Assembly (NCBI GenBank): GCA_029269125.1
Contig: JARHXX010000013.1
Location: forward strand, 17,271 to 81,270
Reading direction: 5' to 3'
Origin: Kiritimatiellaeota bacterium B1221
Lineage (GTDB): Bacteria > Verrucomicrobiota > Kiritimatiellia > SS1-B-03-39 > UBA6053
Length of the DNA stretch: 64,000 nucleotides
Position numbers and translations under genes: made by a program. The notes under the pieces are model-generated. The model did no database searches. It was given only the letters and a program-made list of their open reading frames with translations, and had not been told where the DNA came from. Below are positions 18,077-26,924 of the stretch, in pieces; the stretch's first letter is position 1; each line of letters starts with the position of its first letter.

Positions 18077-19617
18077 TGGAAGTTTTTGGACCGGCGACCC
18101 GGGAAAAATTTCAACGTTTCAGAAAAATGAAACGGGCTTGGTGGTCGTTTCTTCTGCTGATCCTGATCTTTGTGATCAGCTTGTTTAGTGAGCTCGTCGC
18201 CAACCCTACGCCATGGCTGTTGCGTTTTGAAGGGAAACTGTATTTCCCCAGACTCCGTGTGGTCAATCAGGATTTGTTTTTGGGAGACGGCGTGAAAACC
18301 GTCCCGGATTTCCATGATTTGGATGCCAGTGAGCTGTTTACGGAGGAGAAGGGGAACTGGATGCTCTGGGCGCCCATCCCCTTTGGTCCCAAACAAACTT
18401 TAGAGGCGGGTGAAATTGAAGTGGATCCCCGTATGCAACTCACCCGCCGACGCAATCAGCGGGTTTCCAGCATTCGCGTTAACGCAAAATTTGCGACCCG
18501 GGCGGACCCGGGGAGTGAGTGGTTTTTTCCGCAGGGAGATCCGGAGATTCCTGAGGCTTTGAGAGGCGCGCTCTCCCGTCGATTTGCCAACCGTTCGAGT
18601 GAAGCCATGGAGGTGAAGGATCCCAGTGGGAAGTTTACGTGGTATTTGTCCGCCTACGATGCACGCAGTCGCGCCCCCCGGACTTTGCGTCTGATTGTGA
18701 GAGAGAACCTGGGTGAAATATTGCCGGAACCGGTGCTGCTGTTGGCCGAGGGAGATGAGGCATATCCCGAGTGGTGGAACACCCTTCCGGATGATGTGCG
18801 GATTCGTGCCGAGCAGGGACGGATCAATGCGGCGACCATCCCCGTGGATCCGGTGGGGTATACCGACGCGGAGGACCGAAGTTGGGAGATTTTGATCTCA
18901 CGCGAAACGGTTCAATTTCCTTTCCGGCCCGTAAAAAATCATCCTTTGGGATTGGATAAGAGTGGCCGGGATGTGCTGACATTGCTGCTGTATGCCACCC
19001 GTATCAGTTTACTCTTCGGATTTATTCTGGTGTTCTGCAGCATGCTGGTCGGCACCATTCTCGGCGGTCTTCAAGGGTACTTTGGGGGAAAGGTCGATAT
19101 GATCGCGCAACGCCTCATCGAGATTTATTCCGCCATTCCTTTTCTCTATGCCATGATTTATTTGGGCTCGGTTTTCGGGACCAGTTTCGGGCTGTTGTTG
19201 TTTGTGTATGCCATTTTTAATTGGATCGGGATCTCATATTATATGCGGGCGGAATTCCTGAAACTCCGCAAGCAGCCTTTCACTGAAGCCGCACATTCGC
19301 TGGGCTTGCCAACGGGTCGGATTATGTGGCGGCATATCCTGCCCAATGCTTTGGTGCCCCTGATCACCTTTTTTCCTTTTAGTTTGGTGGGGGCCATCGG
19401 ATCTCTGAGCGCACTCGACTTTTTGGGATTTGGATTACCGGTGGGGACACCCAGCTGGGGCGGCCTGTTGAGTCAGGCTCAAGAGTATCGTTTTGCCTGG
19501 TGGCTGATTGTGTATCCGGCCCTCGCGTTGTTTGTGGTGATTTTACTCGGGGTATTTATTGGCGAAGGATTGCGAAGTGCGTTTGATCCGAAACGGGAGA
19601 CCCATTGGGAAGCGTGA
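18076..19617 (+). CDS. yejE: ABC importer permease YejE with large extra domain
   Basis: Second inner-membrane permease of the importer. The N-terminus (KMKRAWWSF, then a helix and FSELVANPTPWLLRF) and the C-terminal permease core (HPLGLDKSGRDVLTLLLYA, DFLGFGLPVGTPSWGGLL, FIGEGLRSAFDP) match YejE, but the protein is 513 residues against about 340 in E. coli. The surplus is a hydrophilic segment at about residues 105-285 between WAPIPFGP and HPLGLDKSG. By topology it should be periplasmic. The start is the ATG in the TGATG overlap with yejB; the stop overlaps yejF in the same way. Confidence 0.92.
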   Translation: MEVFGPATREKFQRFRKMKRAWWSFLLLILIFVISLFSELVANPTPWLLRFEGKLYFPRLRVVNQDLFLGDGVKTVPDFHDLDASELFTEEKGNWMLWAPIPFGPKQTLEAGEIEVDPRMQLTRRRNQRVSSIRVNAKFATRADPGSEWFFPQGDPEIPEALRGALSRRFANRSSEAMEVKDPSGKFTWYLSAYDARSRAPRTLRLIVRENLGEILPEPVLLLAEGDEAYPEWWNTLPDDVRIRAEQGRINAATIPVDPVGYTDAEDRSWEILISRETVQFPFRPVKNHPLGLDKSGRDVLTLLLYATRISLLFGFILVFCSMLVGTILGGLQGYFGGKVDMIAQRLIEIYSAIPFLYAMIYLGSVFGTSFGLLLFVYAIFNWIGISYYMRAEFLKLRKQPFTEAAHSLGLPTGRIMWRHILPNALVPLITFFPFSLVGAIGSLSALDFLGFGLPVGTPSWGGLLSQAQEYRFAWWLIVYPALALFVVILLGVFIGEGLRSAFDPKRETHWEA

Positions 19618-21260
19618 TGTCTACTGAAAAATCAACGAAACCTGTACTGCAGGTCAAAAATTTATCCGTCAGCTTTCATACCGAAGACCGAAGCGTTCAG
19701 GCGGTCGATAATGTCAGCTTTGAGGTGAACCCGGGGGAAGTGCTGGGCTTGGTCGGTGAATCGGGTTCGGGGAAAACGGTTACCGGCATGTCGATTTTGC
19801 GTTTGGTGCCTTCTCCGCCGGGACGTTACGATGGCGGGCAAATCCTGTTTGACGGCATGGACATTCTGAAGCTCAGGCCTGAAGAGTTACGCACCATCCG
19901 CGGATCCCGGATTTCGGCCATTTTCCAGGAACCCATGACCGCTTTGTCTCCGTTGAAAACCATCGGAGACCAGCTTAAAGAGCTCCTGGATTTGCATCGG
20001 CCGGAGATGAATGAAAAGGCGAAAGTGGCCATGGTCATCGAATGGCTGACCAAAGTGGGAATACCGGATGCGGAAACTCGAATGCATGCTTTTCCGTTTC
20101 AGTACAGTGGCGGAATGCGTCAACGGGTGACCATCGCCATGGCGCTGATGCTTGAACCGGAGCTGGTGATCGCAGATGAACCGACCACTGCGCTGGATGT
20201 GACTCTGCAGGCGCAAGTGTTTGAGTTGATGATGGAGATGAAGTCGGATAAAACATCGATCATTTTTATTACCCATGACATGGGTGTGGTGTGGGAACTT
20301 TGTAACCGCGTATTGGTGATGAAGAAAGCCCAATTGGTGGAGGAGGGGGAAACGGAGTCTCTGTTTTCAGCTCCCCGGGATGCCTACACGCAAAAGTTGC
20401 TGCATGCGGTCCCACGCCTGGATGATGTGCCGGCGCGGAGTCTGCCTGATTTTGAGGCGCCGATACTTTCTGCCCGGAATTTGCAAACCTGGTTTCCGGT
20501 GAAGAAAGGCATTTTTGCACGCACCGTCGATCATATTAAAGCCTTGGACGGGGTGAGTTTCGATCTGCATCCCGGGGAAACGCTCGGGGTGGTGGGTGAG
20601 TCCGGCAGTGGCAAGTCGACCTTGGGACGGACTTTGATTGGTTTAGAGAAATCTACCGGTGGGTCGTTTACTTATGAAGGACAATCCCTGCAGAATTTGA
20701 AACATCGGGATTGGCGGATGGTTCGCCGTGACATGGGGATGATTTTCCAAGATCCGTATTCCAGTTTGAACAGCCGGATGAAGATTCTCACCTTGTTGAC
20801 GGAAGCGCCGATTGTGCATGGGCTCCTGAACAAACCGGATCCTGATTTTGCGGCCACGTGTCTGGAAGAAGTGGGGTTGGATGCGGATATGATGCATCGC
20901 TATCCGCATGAATTTAGTGGCGGGCAGCGTCAGCGGATTTGCATCGCCCGTATCCTTGCGCTAAAACCCAAATTGATCATTTGCGACGAAGCGGTGAGTG
21001 CGTTGGACGTGACCATACAAGCACAGGTGCTGGATCTGTTGCTCGAATTGCGTGAACGCCACAATTTAGCTTACCTGTTTATTTCACATGACCTCTCGGT
21101 GGTCAAACGCATCTGCGACAATGTGTTGGTGATGCAGCAGGGAAAAGTGGTGGAACAGGGTAGTCCCACTCAAGTGATTGATTCGCCGCAGCATGCCTAC
21201 ACGCAGAGCCTCATTCAGGCGGTGCCTTCCCCGGGGGACCTCCAGCGGCGCCGCTGCTGA
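19617..21260 (+). CDS. yejF: ABC importer dual ATPase YejF
   Basis: Energises the YejBE permease; one 547-residue polypeptide carries both nucleotide-binding domains. Domain 1 has Walker A GESGSGKT, signature YSGGMRQR and Walker B LVIADEPTTALD. Domain 2 has GESGSGKSTLG, FSGGQRQRICIAR and LIICDEAVSALD. In domain 2 Ala-Val replaces the usual Pro-Thr after the Walker B acidic pair. The ATG at 19617 lies in the TGATG overlap with yejE; an in-frame TTG at 19605 is less likely. Confidence 0.95.
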   Translation: MSTEKSTKPVLQVKNLSVSFHTEDRSVQAVDNVSFEVNPGEVLGLVGESGSGKTVTGMSILRLVPSPPGRYDGGQILFDGMDILKLRPEELRTIRGSRISAIFQEPMTALSPLKTIGDQLKELLDLHRPEMNEKAKVAMVIEWLTKVGIPDAETRMHAFPFQYSGGMRQRVTIAMALMLEPELVIADEPTTALDVTLQAQVFELMMEMKSDKTSIIFITHDMGVVWELCNRVLVMKKAQLVEEGETESLFSAPRDAYTQKLLHAVPRLDDVPARSLPDFEAPILSARNLQTWFPVKKGIFARTVDHIKALDGVSFDLHPGETLGVVGESGSGKSTLGRTLIGLEKSTGGSFTYEGQSLQNLKHRDWRMVRRDMGMIFQDPYSSLNSRMKILTLLTEAPIVHGLLNKPDPDFAATCLEEVGLDADMMHRYPHEFSGGQRQRICIARILALKPKLIICDEAVSALDVTIQAQVLDLLLELRERHNLAYLFISHDLSVVKRICDNVLVMQQGKVVEQGSPTQVIDSPQHAYTQSLIQAVPSPGDLQRRRC

Positions 21261-21272
21261 AATGAGCAGCTG

Positions 21273-21361
21273 AGACTGCGGGACGCAGTCGGTCCGGAGG
21301 GCCCGGGTTCCGCGGTTCAGCTGGCTGGAGGATTTAAGACTGCGGGACGCAGTCGGTCCGG
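21273..21361. repeat. Pair of identical 25-bp hairpin repeats
   Basis: Two copies of a 25-bp sequence occur at 21273-21297 and 21337-21361. Each contains the hairpin GACTGC-GGGAC-GCAGTC followed by GGTCCGG. They sit between the convergent yejF and sulfatase genes; the second copy ends next to the sulfatase stop codon. No T-run follows, so they look like REP-type palindromes rather than classic terminators. Confidence 0.7.
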
Positions 21362-22696
21362 TCAATTTTCAGTGGGCAGTTGAAAATCATCCTCTGTTTT
21401 TTCGATCCATTCTTCCAGAAGGCCATGGAGACGCCTGCGGTCTTTCCAGAAAATAGAATTATGGGCAAGATTGGCTTGTTCGTAGGGATCCTCATTGAGG
21501 TTGTACATCATCAAGGGCTGGCCTTCGAGTACGATGTATTTCCATCCGTCACGGGTGACCACACCGCGCCAGGGGCGGTCGGTGCTGTATCCGTGGCAGG
21601 TGGGGGTGACCAGTTGGAGGTAGGCCGATTCAGGATAAGGTTGCTCGGGTTTCTTTTTGAGTCGCAGTCCTGAATAATCGGTTCCCATCATCCAATCGGG
21701 CACATCAATTCCGCACAAACCCAGTGAGGTGGGGGCGTAATCCACATGGTTCATAGGGATATTATAATCGCCGCACCCATGCTTGTAATAAGGAGTTCCG
21801 CCGGCCAGGATACAGGGAACCCGGATGGATTCTTCCCAGGGAGAGGTTTTGAGAAATTGACCGTGGGAGCCGTGCATGTCTCCATGGTCGGAGAAAAAGA
21901 AGATCCAGGTGTCTTCGGTCAGTCCGGCATCATCGAGGGCTTGTCGAATTCTGCCAATATTCCAATCAAAGTTTTCGATCATCGCATAGTATCCGGCCAA
22001 ATCTTTCCTTGCTTTTTGGGTTACCCGGGGGATATCCGGAACATTGGGGCGCAGTTCCAGTTCGCCTGAATTATGCATGCCCATAAACTCTTCGGGGGCG
22101 GCGTAGGGATTGTGGGGGGGTTGCACCGAAAGTACGGAAAAGAAGGGTGTGTCCGCATCTGCTTTTTTCTTCAGATCGTCGATAAACAAATCGGTAAGTG
22201 CATCCGTTTCGTATCCGGGTAACTTGTAATGCACCGCATTATCGCCTTCGCCACCATGCACCCAGCAGTCCCACTGACTGTTATTGTTTTCATATCCGAG
22301 CCAGGTCTTAAAATCACCGCGCCGCTCGGGCGGGACGATATGGTATGCACCGCGGAGGTCGCGTTCATGGTGTCCGTCGACGTGCCATTTTCCAAAGTAG
22401 GCGGTGTCATAACCGGCCTCGTTGAATACGGTGGCGACAGTAGGTAAAGAGGGGTCCAGTTGGACCTCATGTCCGTGTACTGCTTTATTGGGATAGAGTC
22501 CGGAGAGCAGGGAGCCCCGGAAAGGGCAGCACAGCGGACAGCCCCCAACGGCCTGAGTGAAATTCACACCCTCGACTGATAAACGGTCCATGTTCGGAGT
22601 GTGCAGATTAGGGTCTCCTCGGTGGCCCATGGCCTGTGCCCGATGTTGGTCTCCGAAAATCCAGATGATATTTTTAGGGGGTTCTGTGGTATCCAT
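21362..22696 (-). CDS. Type I sulfatase (formylglycine-dependent)
   Basis: Carbohydrate-type sulfatase, 444 residues. Features are metal-binding FGDQHRAQ (Asp16-Gln17), formylglycine motif C56-C-P-F-R60 with LLSG following, and the downstream FFSDHGDMHGSHG metal-ligand block. Cys56 is the residue to be converted; Cys57 next to it is unusual but does not break the consensus. There is no obvious signal peptide. It heads a group with SGNH hydrolases and uronate genes, which suggests a sulfated uronate-containing glycan. No maturase lies nearby. Confidence 0.93.
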   Translation of the reverse strand: MDTTEPPKNIIWIFGDQHRAQAMGHRGDPNLHTPNMDRLSVEGVNFTQAVGGCPLCCPFRGSLLSGLYPNKAVHGHEVQLDPSLPTVATVFNEAGYDTAYFGKWHVDGHHERDLRGAYHIVPPERRGDFKTWLGYENNNSQWDCWVHGGEGDNAVHYKLPGYETDALTDLFIDDLKKKADADTPFFSVLSVQPPHNPYAAPEEFMGMHNSGELELRPNVPDIPRVTQKARKDLAGYYAMIENFDWNIGRIRQALDDAGLTEDTWIFFFSDHGDMHGSHGQFLKTSPWEESIRVPCILAGGTPYYKHGCGDYNIPMNHVDYAPTSLGLCGIDVPDWMMGTDYSGLRLKKKPEQPYPESAYLQLVTPTCHGYSTDRPWRGVVTRDGWKYIVLEGQPLMMYNLNEDPYEQANLAHNSIFWKDRRRLHGLLEEWIEKTEDDFQLPTEN

Positions 22697-22803
22697 AGCT
22701 TTTGTTTTTTGGAATCAGTGGAAAGAATGAAATGCGAACTTGCACAATTTAGGTATGCAACTTAGAGCCTAGGGCTGTCAATCAAACCCACAATTTTAAT
22801 CTT

Positions 22804-23373
22804 ATGAAAAAATATTTCCTCATCGGTGACTCTATTCGTTTAGGCTATCAGGACACAGTAAAGAAGGAGCTTTTAGATATCGCAGAGCTTTGGAGTCCCG
22901 ATATCAACGGGGGATCTTCTGAAAAATTGCGGGCAAATTTGGAGAGCTGGGTTTTGGACCGTCCGGTGGATCTTATTCATATCAATTGTGGATTGCATGA
23001 TTTGCGTAAGGAGTTTGATTGTCCGGATTCTTCCGTTTCTTTGTCCGCGTATGGAGAGAATCTTCGGTGGATTTTTGATCTGTTGACCACCAAAACTTCT
23101 GCCAAAATCATCTGGGCCAATACCACCCCGGTGAACCAGGAATGGCATCATCAGAACAAAGGATTTGATCGTTTTTTGGATGATGTGGTTGCGTACAATA
23201 CCTTGGCGGGAAGTGTTGCCGGTGAATACGGCATTGAAGTCAACCCGCTTTATTCTGTGGTGGAAGCTGCCGGAAGAGATAACCTGTTGCTTCCCGATGG
23301 TGTTCATTACACACCGGAAGGTTATGCGCATTTGGGCAAACATGTGGCGGACTTTATTCGGAAAAGGTTTTAA
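22804..23373 (+). CDS. SGNH/GDSL hydrolase
   Basis: Predicted esterase of 189 residues, probably deacylating a glycan or related ester. Block I is IGDSIRLGY (nucleophile Ser in GDSI), block III is NCGLHDL (GxND-like, here with His for Asn), and block V is LLPDGVHYTPEGY, giving the catalytic Asp-His pair. There is no signal peptide, so it is likely cytoplasmic and acts after uptake. It is divergent from the sulfatase upstream. Confidence 0.85.
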   Translation: MKKYFLIGDSIRLGYQDTVKKELLDIAELWSPDINGGSSEKLRANLESWVLDRPVDLIHINCGLHDLRKEFDCPDSSVSLSAYGENLRWIFDLLTTKTSAKIIWANTTPVNQEWHHQNKGFDRFLDDVVAYNTLAGSVAGEYGIEVNPLYSVVEAAGRDNLLLPDGVHYTPEGYAHLGKHVADFIRKRF

Positions 23374-23452
23374 TCCGTGTGAGGTTTTGGGGGAGGGGTG
23401 TGAACTTATTCAGGGTTTCATTAAGGGAGGCGTATGGCTGCCTGGAGGCCAC

Positions 23453-23468
23453 CCGGTTTCTAAACCGG
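23453..23468. repeat. Perfect short hairpin in the convergent intergenic region
   Basis: CCGGTTT-CT-AAACCGG forms a 7-bp stem with a 2-nt loop between two convergent SGNH hydrolase genes. A further nested dyad (CTCCCC to GGGGAG enclosing CCTC to GAGG) lies at about 23515-23547. These could serve as transcript-end structures, though no clear T-run follows. Confidence 0.4.
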
Positions 23469-23557
23469 CGCTCTGGTTTTAAGAGCCTGAACGAACAAAC
23501 CGGGAGCCTGAGACTCTCCCCGTATGAAACCTCGTAAATGAGGGGAGATCGAAGGGC

Positions 23558-24577
23558 TTAGGCGTGGGGGGAAACCTTTTTGATTTCAGATGAAACAAAA
23601 TCACCGATCTGAATCATCCCGGCGGGAGAGGGGTGGGTGAGGTCGGTGGTGAGGCCGGTGCGGGGATCCAGCGCTTGTTTGCCGTCGATAAAGTGGGCGT
23701 GGGGTTGATTGAGCGCTTTGACTTCTTTCTCTACAAATTCCCTGATTTCCTGGGCACGGCCTTGGTAGTTGTTTGCTACATCGTTATGGCAGGGGAAGAC
23801 GCCAACAAAGAAGACGGGCTTGTCCGCATGGGCGGTGGTGAATTTCCGGATGAGGTTTCGAATATTTGCGTTTGCGGTATCCGGATCGAGTCCCAGCATA
23901 TTGATCCCGGTTTCGAGTACGGCGTAATCAAAGTCATTTCGGCTGCAAAGATAGTCGGTCATTTCCGGTTCACAGTGGCAACCGCCCCCTAAACCCAGGT
24001 TGATGAGGTCCGCCTCCATATTTCTTGCGGAGATACCGGCCCAGGTTTCCCGGGAGGTGATGCTGCCTGAACCGTGGGTAATTGACGATCCGTGATGCAG
24101 GGCTCTGCGTGCGGGGATATCTCCGGGTTCGGGGGCGGCGAAATCACCTGTTAAATCAATTCCGCAGATTGCGGCGTGGGTGGGAAAAAGAATTCTTACC
24201 AGTTCCGGATGGAAAAGCGGATGGTCGGATACCTTTGCCAAATTGTCATGCACGGGGGCGTTGAATTCAAATTCGTTTTCACCGAGGATGATGGGGACAT
24301 AGCCATGACTGAAATCACCGAACAGCACTTGCGCCAGTCCGCCACCGTGTTGAAGTCCCCCGATATCGCAGGTTTGAATTTTGATTTTAAACGAGGGGCT
24401 TTTTAATCGGAAGCGCAACTCGCATCCTGTGCTATGGAAGGCGCGTTCTTTTGCATTGTCGTTGAGGTGAACACGTAAGCTTTCCGGAAGTCGGAGGAGG
24501 GTTTCGGGGCCGGTTCCGAGATGCGGAGCGGTTTCGACAATGTTGTGGAGTTGAATTTCTTCCGGTAGTTCAAACAT
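23558..24577 (-). CDS. SGNH/GDSL hydrolase with N-terminal beta domain
   Basis: A 339-residue predicted esterase. The first ~150 residues form a probable beta-rich accessory domain (two-domain SGNH/CE2-like layout). The hydrolase starts at about residue 165 with HHGSSITHGSGS (nucleophile Ser), followed by LGLGGGCHCE (block II), LETGINML (block III-like, GIN) and THPSPAGM (catalytic His region, Asp just upstream). There is no signal peptide. It is convergent with the other SGNH gene and stands just downstream of the IclR regulator on the same strand. Confidence 0.82.
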   Translation of the reverse strand: MFELPEEIQLHNIVETAPHLGTGPETLLRLPESLRVHLNDNAKERAFHSTGCELRFRLKSPSFKIKIQTCDIGGLQHGGGLAQVLFGDFSHGYVPIILGENEFEFNAPVHDNLAKVSDHPLFHPELVRILFPTHAAICGIDLTGDFAAPEPGDIPARRALHHGSSITHGSGSITSRETWAGISARNMEADLINLGLGGGCHCEPEMTDYLCSRNDFDYAVLETGINMLGLDPDTANANIRNLIRKFTTAHADKPVFFVGVFPCHNDVANNYQGRAQEIREFVEKEVKALNQPHAHFIDGKQALDPRTGLTTDLTHPSPAGMIQIGDFVSSEIKKVSPHA

Positions 24578-24607
24578 GATGTTGTTCCTGTCAATATGGG
24601 GCTGTTT

Positions 24608-25354
24608 TTAGATTTTTCCTAGTACGTTCGCACCTTCACGAAGGGTCTTTAGCACGGGGCCGGAGACTTCGTCAAAACGTTCAATCGGAAAAAACGCGCC
24701 GAGGGCACCGGTGAGGGTGTGTTCAGGGGAGAAGATGGGAACGGCGACGGCGCCTAGTTCACGCCTGCTCAGCCAGGGTTTGGTTACTGCACCGCTTTCG
24801 CGGATTTCTTTGAGGGAGGCCTGGAAATCCTCCGGAGAATTAAAAACACTGCGTCCAAATTCGGTGAAAGGGAAGCGGCGTCGTAAAGCTTCCGCCCGGG
24901 ATTCATCGGCAAAAGCGTGAAAAATAAGCGCGGTGGCGGCGTCGTAGGGATGGGAAACCTCCCGATCCACCCGCTCTACGACTTTCGGACGTTTAAAGTC
25001 CAATCGTAATAGAATGCGCATTTCATCCTCTCCCGCTTCGGCGTAGACCCAGCCCGTTTGGGGATAGTCTTTTGCCCATTGAAGCATCCTGTCTTTCGCT
25101 TGGGTTTGACGTTGATGTAATTGTGCGCGGGCGGCCATGCGTCCGGGTTCAGGTCCCAGGGTGAATCTTACAGGTTTGTTATGTTTGGTGAGAAATTTTT
25201 CCTGAAGCAGGGTGGTTGCTAAATTATGGGCGGTGGGACGGCTCACATCTAAAAGGTCCGCCATCTCCTGAAGGCTTAAACCTTGAGATGAAGCGGCCAC
25301 TGCGCGCAGAATTTCAATGCCCCGGGATATGCTTTGGTTGGGTGAGTTTTTCAT
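24608..25354 (-). CDS. IclR-family transcriptional regulator
   Basis: A 248-residue repressor/activator. It has an N-terminal winged HTH (ISRGIEILRAVAASSQGLSL, then EMADLLDVSRPTAHNLATTL) and a C-terminal ligand-binding domain ending with the typical GALGAFFPIERF region. IclR proteins often sense sugar-acid or aromatic catabolites, which fits its position divergent from uronate genes. Two matching operator-like palindromic sequences flank the 87-bp promoter gap, one touching its own start codon, so autoregulation is likely. The downstream SGNH gene may be co-transcribed. Confidence 0.93.
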   Translation of the reverse strand: MKNSPNQSISRGIEILRAVAASSQGLSLQEMADLLDVSRPTAHNLATTLLQEKFLTKHNKPVRFTLGPEPGRMAARAQLHQRQTQAKDRMLQWAKDYPQTGWVYAEAGEDEMRILLRLDFKRPKVVERVDREVSHPYDAATALIFHAFADESRAEALRRRFPFTEFGRSVFNSPEDFQASLKEIRESGAVTKPWLSRRELGAVAVPIFSPEHTLTGALGAFFPIERFDEVSGPVLKTLREGANVLGKI

Positions 25355-25435
25355 TTGTCAGAATATATGATATTAATAATAGCTTGATATAATGATATAA
25401 ATCATGATAATGTTAATCTGTCAAATATACTGACA
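25355..25435. promoter_or_regulatory. Divergent promoter with two IclR-like operator sites
   Basis: The palindrome TGTCA-AATATAC-TGACA lies at 25419-25435, just before the SDR remnant. A second sequence of the same pattern and orientation (TTGTCAG, ATAT, TGATA) lies at 25355-25372 next to the IclR start. A perfect TATAAT at 25388-25393 lies between them with no good -35 box. The repeated sequence is seen; binding by the neighbouring IclR protein is inferred. Confidence 0.65.
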
Positions 25436-25441
25436 AAATAA

Positions 25442-26029
25442 ATGAACTGGATCTCAGAAAACTTTCTTTTAAAACCGGCGACGGCCCGCATGTTGTATCA
25501 TGAGGTGGCTGTGGCCTTGCCGGTGGTCTGTGACGTGATTGATATGGAAAGTGTGCAGCAGGCCTGCCGGGAAGTCACGGTAGCCTGGCCGCAGATTGAT
25601 ATTTTGATCAATGGGGCCGGAGGGAAGATTCCGAAATCGATTACCGACCACAATGCCTTTACCCCCGGAGAGCTGGATGGCAGCAGTTACGGATTTTTTA
25701 ATATGGAAATGGATGCGGTGCAGAAAGAGAGGGTGATAAATTTCACTCAGTGGTTGGCCTGTTATTTGGCGCCGGCGGGGATTCGGGTGAATGCGGTGGC
25801 ACCGGGTTTCTTTTTGAATGACCGCAGCCGTAAGCTTCTTTTAACTGAGGACGGGGGATTTTCCCCTCGGGGGCAACAGGTGATTCAGCATACCCCGATG
25901 GGTCGGTTCGGGGAGGCGCACGAAATGTGCGGGGCGGTCCGCTGGTTGCTGGATGATGAAGCGGCGGCGTATGTTACAGGAATTTGTGTGCCGGTGGACG
26001 GGGGATTCCTCCGTTCTTCCGGTCTTTAG
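25442..26029 (+). pseudogene. Eroded SDR oxidoreductase (mannonate/fructuronate-type), in-frame deletions
   Basis: Remnant of an NAD-dependent SDR of the D-mannonate oxidoreductase kind, which interconverts fructuronate and mannonate. The opening MNWISENFLLK, the block ILINGAGGKIPK, and the C-terminal blocks GIRVNAVAPGFFLNDRSRKL and TPMGRFGEAHE are typical. Two segments are missing without loss of frame. The glycine-rich Rossmann loop should follow residue 11, and about 60-70 residues including the catalytic YxxxK should lie around residue 95 (NMEMDAVQKERVINFTQWLA). The open frame is 195 residues against about 270 expected. It cannot be an active dehydrogenase as it stands; a rearranged or assembly-affected gene is the alternative. 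It is first in line before rraA and uxuA. Confidence 0.8.
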
Positions 26030-26063
26030 AATTAAGTGTGAACTCAAAACAAAAGGAAAAAGT

Positions 26064-26783
26064 ATGGCTCATAAAATGAAAGTCGATGAATTACAGAATC
26101 TCCGCGATACGGTGGAAGAGGTCGAGCTCAGTATTCCGGTGAAGGAACTCTGTGCCCGATTTGAAAAATTATATACCGGGGCGGTGAATGACGTGATGCG
26201 TGAAATGTGTATGCCTTCCCAGGCACTGCCTCCCGGCATTATGCCCCTGCGCGATGAGATGGTGGTGTGCGGTGAAGCCTTCACGGTGAAAGCGATTAAA
26301 GATCCCACCATGGGGGGGGAGTTGGCGTTGCGGGTGAAAATGCTTGAAGACCTGAAGGACGGAAACGTGGTGATTTGGAATGCCAACGGAGAGGACGAAG
26401 CTTCCCATTGGGGGGGGGTAATGACCCAGGCGGCTATGACACGTGGTTGCCGGGGAGCCATTATTGATGGCGGTATTCGTGACACCAAAGATATTCTGAG
26501 CCAGAAGTTTCCGATTTGGTCCAAGTACCGTACCAGTAATGGTGCGCTGTCCCGGACAAAGCTGGTCGCCTGGCAGGTTCCGATTTTTGTCGGTACTGTG
26601 ATTATTAAACCCGGCGACATCGTGATGGCCGATATTGATGGGGCTTTGATCATTCCCCGGAAAATTGCGGTTCAGGTTTTGGAGCGGGCTGAAGGGATTG
26701 AATCCAATGAGGAGGAAATCAAAGAGTGGGTGGCCGCCGGCCTTTCCGCGCAGGAAATTCATGACCGCGGCGGCTACTTTTAA
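26064..26783 (+). CDS. RraA-family aldolase-like protein
   Basis: Probable class II 2-keto-acid aldolase/decarboxylase of the HMG/RraA type, 239 residues. The diagnostic active-site block TRGCRGAIIDGGIRD ends at Arg139-Asp140, and IVMADIDGALIIP follows. The ATG at 26064 has a good AAAGGA site; a longer frame reading into the SDR remnant has no basis. Its position between uronate genes suggests cleavage of a keto-sugar-acid intermediate, not RNase E inhibition. Confidence 0.87.
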   Translation: MAHKMKVDELQNLRDTVEEVELSIPVKELCARFEKLYTGAVNDVMREMCMPSQALPPGIMPLRDEMVVCGEAFTVKAIKDPTMGGELALRVKMLEDLKDGNVVIWNANGEDEASHWGGVMTQAAMTRGCRGAIIDGGIRDTKDILSQKFPIWSKYRTSNGALSRTKLVAWQVPIFVGTVIIKPGDIVMADIDGALIIPRKIAVQVLERAEGIESNEEEIKEWVAAGLSAQEIHDRGGYF

Positions 26784-26803
26784 ACCACGAAATTAAGCAG
26801 CAG

Positions 26804-26912
26804 AACCACTGATGAAGATGATATTCACTGATGTTTCGAAAGGGGGCGGCCTTGAATCATCTCCCCCTGAAAATATTCAGTTCATCAGTATTCGTCATCT
26901 TTATCAGTGGTT
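26804..26912. repeat. Long imperfect inverted repeat between rraA-like gene and uxuA
   Basis: Two 30-nt arms, 26804-26833 and 26883-26912, are inverted copies matching at 24 of 30 positions. The outer 10 bp (AACCACTGAT) and inner 7 bp (ACTGATG) match perfectly. A further inner stem AGGGGG/CCCCCT (26841-26846 with 26863-26868) adds to the structure. The element ends 12 bp before the uxuA start, so it would be part of the leader RNA. It may be a miniature repeat element or a processing hairpin. Confidence 0.7.
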
Positions 26913-26924
26913 AAAAAAAGCATT

